Shown here: positions 61,830 through 64,000 of the stretch, in pieces
How positions within the stretch are numbered: position 1 is the first letter of the stretch
Layout of the letters: each line of letters starts with the position of its first letter
Source: Clostridia bacterium
Lineage (GTDB): Bacteria > Bacillota_A > Clostridia > Monoglobales > Monoglobaceae
Length of the DNA stretch: 64,000 nt
Assembly: GCA_017436135.1 (NCBI GenBank)
Contig: JAFSDQ010000020.1
Span: 3,574 to 67,573, forward strand
Reading direction: 5' to 3'
The notes under the pieces: generated by a model
The model's input: the letters and a program-made list of their open reading frames with translations, nothing else
Database searches by the model: none
Told to the model about the DNA's origin: nothing
Position numbers and translations under genes: made by a program

Positions 61830-63590
61830 TTACTTCAGTTCATTTGCCATATCATAGAAGTTTTTGTACATTCCCCCAAGGGCGAGAAGCTCGTTATGAT
61901 TACCCTCTTCAACAATGCCCTCGTTGGTCAAAACAAGAATTCTGTCAGAGTTTCTTATGCTGGAGAGCCTGTGGGCAATGGTAAGAGTCGTTCTTCCTAC
62001 TGCCAGCTCATTAAGGGATTTTGCCACAGCAAACTCGCTTTCGTTGTCAAGGGCAGAGGTTGCCTCGTCAAGAATTATTATTGACGGATTTTTCAAAAAC
62101 ACACGGGCAATACTGATTCTCTGCTTTTGTCCCCCGGAGAGCTTGACGCCTCTCTCTCCTACATAGGTATCATAGCCGTCTTTCAGCTCCGAAATAAATT
62201 CATCCGCTCCTGCCCGTCGGGCAGCCTCTATAACCTCTTCCCTTGTTGCATCAGGGCGTCCGTACAGAATGTTTTCGTATACTGTCCCCGAGAAAAGATA
62301 AACCTCCTGCTGAACCATGCCGATACTTTTCCGAAGACTTTTAAGAGTTATGTCCTTTATGTTTCTTCCGTCAAGGGTAATTTCTCCTCCGGTAATGTCA
62401 TAAAATCTTGGTATAAGATTGCAAAGGGTGGTCTTTCCGCCTCCTGACGGACCTACAATAGCCACCTTTTCTCCTGCCTTTATGGATAAATTAAGATTTT
62501 TAAATACGCTGTTGTGGTCATCGGGGTATTCAAAGCTGACATTTTTGAATACTATGTTACCTTTGGGATTTTCGATATTGGTGGCGCCCGGCTCGTCAAA
62601 AATTTCTATATCAGCATCCACGATTTGCAAAAATCTCTCTACCCCTGTCATGCCCCTCTGAAATTGCTCCGTAAATTCGATAATTCTGCGAATTGTGGCA
62701 ATCAATGTGGATATGTACATTATGTATGCCACCATATCCCCCGGGAGAATTTTGCCTTTAATCAGAAAGATTCCGCCAAAAACAATGGCTACAAGATGCA
62801 TCAAGCCGTCAAAGGCACGGGTAGAGGTTTGAAAAAGAGCCATAAGCTTGTAGGAATATTTTTTTATTCGCAAAAATTCCTGATTTCCCTTGTTGAATTT
62901 TGAGTTTTCTATATCCTCGTTGGCAAAGGCTTTGACTACCTTTTGCCCAAGAAGACTGTCTTCTATATTGGCATTAAGCTCCCCTATCTGGTGCCGTTGA
63001 GCCGTAAAGGCTTTCCGCATTTTTTTGTTTATTATTCTGCAAACAACAGTCATAATCGGCACAAGAATAAAAATCAGAATTGTAAGAGTAAGATTTATTT
63101 TTGCCAAAATGATAAAGGAAGCAACTATTTTAAGAGTGGCAATAAAAAATTCCTCGGGACAATGATGAGAAAATTCGGTTATGTCAAACAAGTCGTTTGT
63201 CAGCCTGCCCATTATCTGTCCAACTTTGGTATTGTTAAAGTAGCTGTTAGACAACTTTTGCAGATGGGAGTACGCATCCCGACGCATATCTGTTTCTATT
63301 CTTGTTCCCATAACATGTCCTGTGTTTGCCATATAGTAATTGGCAAAGCAATCTATAATCCGAAGAACAAGATAAAGCAGTCCAAGTCCCCCAACCATGC
63401 GCAAGGAAAGAAGCGCCACGTTTTCAAGGGCGGTATTGGTAATCGTCCTTATAATCATAGGAAGAACGATTTCGCATACTGTTGTCAAAGCGGCACAAAA
63501 CAAATCCAAAGCCAGGATTTTTTTGTAGGGCTTGAAATAAGGGAGCAATCTCCCTATCAGTTCTTTTGATGAATATTCCCGTGTGCTCAT
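61830..63590 (-). CDS. ABC transporter, fused permease and ATPase (exporter type)
   Basis: A 586-residue half-transporter. An N-terminal six-helix ABC exporter membrane domain (about 20-310) is followed by an ATPase domain (about 335-580) with Walker A VGPSGGGKTTL, Q-loop GMVQQEVYLF, signature LSGGQKQRISIARVF, Walker B SIIILDEATSALD and H-loop IAHRLSS. It should act as a homodimer; the substrate (lipid, peptide or drug) is not evident. ATG 63590 has AAAGGA nine bases upstream, whereas the ATG at 63608 has none. FHA, SEDS and PBP genes follow with short gaps, so it heads that operon. Confidence 0.93.
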   Translation of the reverse strand: MSTREYSSKELIGRLLPYFKPYKKILALDLFCAALTTVCEIVLPMIIRTITNTALENVALLSLRMVGGLGLLYLVLRIIDCFANYYMANTGHVMGTRIETDMRRDAYSHLQKLSNSYFNNTKVGQIMGRLTNDLFDITEFSHHCPEEFFIATLKIVASFIILAKINLTLTILIFILVPIMTVVCRIINKKMRKAFTAQRHQIGELNANIEDSLLGQKVVKAFANEDIENSKFNKGNQEFLRIKKYSYKLMALFQTSTRAFDGLMHLVAIVFGGIFLIKGKILPGDMVAYIMYISTLIATIRRIIEFTEQFQRGMTGVERFLQIVDADIEIFDEPGATNIENPKGNIVFKNVSFEYPDDHNSVFKNLNLSIKAGEKVAIVGPSGGGKTTLCNLIPRFYDITGGEITLDGRNIKDITLKSLRKSIGMVQQEVYLFSGTVYENILYGRPDATREEVIEAARRAGADEFISELKDGYDTYVGERGVKLSGGQKQRISIARVFLKNPSIIILDEATSALDNESEFAVAKSLNELAVGRTTLTIAHRLSSIRNSDRILVLTNEGIVEEGNHNELLALGGMYKNFYDMANELK

Positions 63591-63625
63591 CTGCTTTAGT
63601 CCTTTCATTTGTATCTAATTAAAAG

Positions 63626-63652
63626 CAAAAAACCCCATTCTTGCGAACGAGG
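63626..63652 (-). terminator. Terminator of tRNA-Arg
   Basis: On the minus strand an eight-bp stem CCTCGTTC/GAATGGGG with a GCAA tetraloop followed by TTTTTT, seven bases after the tRNA 3' end. Confidence 0.85.
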
Positions 63653-63658
63653 AATTTG

Positions 63659-63733
63659 TGGCACCCCCTGCGAGAATCGAACTCACAACTAGCCCTTAGG
63701 AGGGGCTTGTTATATCCATTTAACTAAAGGGGC
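63659..63733 (-). tRNA. tRNA-Arg, anticodon CCT
   Basis: A 75-nt cloverleaf on the minus strand. The acceptor stem GCCCCTT pairs with AGGGGGT (two G-U), followed by discriminator G and an encoded CCA. D-arm TAGTTAAATGGATA; anticodon stem AGCCC/GGGCT with loop CTCCTAA, so anticodon CCT reading AGG codons; T-arm with GTTCGATTC. The encoded CCA and downstream terminator support a functional gene. Confidence 0.95.
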
Positions 63734-63801
63734 GAATATAACGATATTATGTAATTTGTTTTGATAATTCCTCTATACAAGCCCCTCCTAAATAAGAGGG
63801 C

Positions 63802-64000
63802 TTGTTATTACGAGCAAAAGGCGAGTAAAAAGGTTCCGGGGTCCCATAGCAATCTGTGATTGCGTTATGGGTCGGGTTGTTATTACGAGCAAAAGGCGAG
63901 TAAAAAGGTTCCGGGGTCCCATAGCAATCTGTGATTGCGTTATGGGTCGGGTTGTTATTACGAGCAAAAGGCGAGTAAAAAGGTTCCGGGGTCCCATAGC
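63802..64000. repeat. 75-bp tandem repeat array, cut by the window edge
   Basis: Units begin at 63802, 63877 and 63952 and are identical over the 2.65 copies visible. Each unit has an internal near-duplication (CGAGCAAAAGG and CGAGTAAAAAGG), a GGTTCCGGGGTCCC segment and a strong hairpin CCCATA-GCAATC-TGT-GATTGC-GT-TATGGG. Since 75 is divisible by three, an open frame runs through it, but it has no ribosome-binding site. The array continues beyond the window. Confidence 0.9.

Noticed and set aside
63788..63997. Repeat-encoded protein of 25-residue units
   Set aside because: The frame stays open only because the unit is 75 bp. There is no start signal and both strands show hairpins.
63802..64000. 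CRISPR array
   Set aside because: The units are directly adjoining and identical, with no variable spacers, and no cas gene is present.

Overview
The window looks like a chromosome segment of an uncultured low-GC Firmicute (class Clostridia, probably a gut lineage). The reasons are a PolC-type replicase, an IreB-type regulator, one-subunit GlyRS, S-layer-homology (SLH) cell-surface proteins, a WalR-like regulator next to rlmH, and gut-Clostridia-style hairpin repeats between genes. Nearly every gene is ordinary housekeeping. The unusual material lies between genes.

Layout. 179-9597 (minus): parB, parA with two perfect parS sites, tex, polC, ispG; parABS suggests the origin-proximal half of the chromosome. 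9598-13916: a highly expressed 1016-residue SLH protein, flanked by two identical 97-bp inverted repeats. 13917-17641: ruvA, ruvB, metG, with hairpin repeats between ruvA and ruvB. 17794-28634: a SLOG protein, an SLH amidase, a U32 tRNA-modification protein, a second large SLH protein, a VIT/VWA protein, an M23 peptidase, a WalR-like regulator and rlmH. 28786-32493: pheS, pheT, ireB. 32551-32951 (minus): a candidate structured non-coding RNA with its own promoter and terminator. 33306-36147: a cupin gene, then a Type II restriction-modification locus (controller, methyltransferase, endonuclease). 36322-43136 (minus): tmRNA, an esterase-like hydrolase, smpB, ricT, holB, an Orn/Lys/Arg decarboxylase-like gene and glyQS. 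43680-46113: a GH4 glycosidase divergent from an AraC regulator. 46183-53702: dacF, an RCC1-repeat membrane protein, an AcpS-NnrD fusion, alr, a solitary mazF and small membrane or exported proteins. 53810-58612 (minus): TPR protein, asnS, GNAT, argF, argD. 58702-63590 (minus): class B PBP, SEDS protein, FHA protein, ABC exporter. 63659-64000: tRNA-Arg(CCT) and a 75-bp tandem repeat that runs off the edge.

How parts work together. parABS segregates the origin, and PolC with the delta-prime subunit replicates the chromosome. RuvAB handles Holliday junctions. SmpB and tmRNA rescue stalled ribosomes. PBP, SEDS, FHA, DacF, Alr, amidase, M23 and WalR build and remodel the wall to which the SLH proteins attach.

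Most interesting signals: (1) a 91-bp leader found in two copies (cupin, holB) and half-copied in front of araC, ending exactly at the start codon, with a hairpin loop complementary to the segment just upstream of the ribosome-binding site; (2) the candidate ncRNA at 32551-32916; (3) intergenic repeats whose stems change in a compensatory way between copies; (4) perfect inverted repeats around the S-layer gene; (5) the 75-bp tandem array beside tRNA-Arg. All calls come from reading the sequence; no database search was run.
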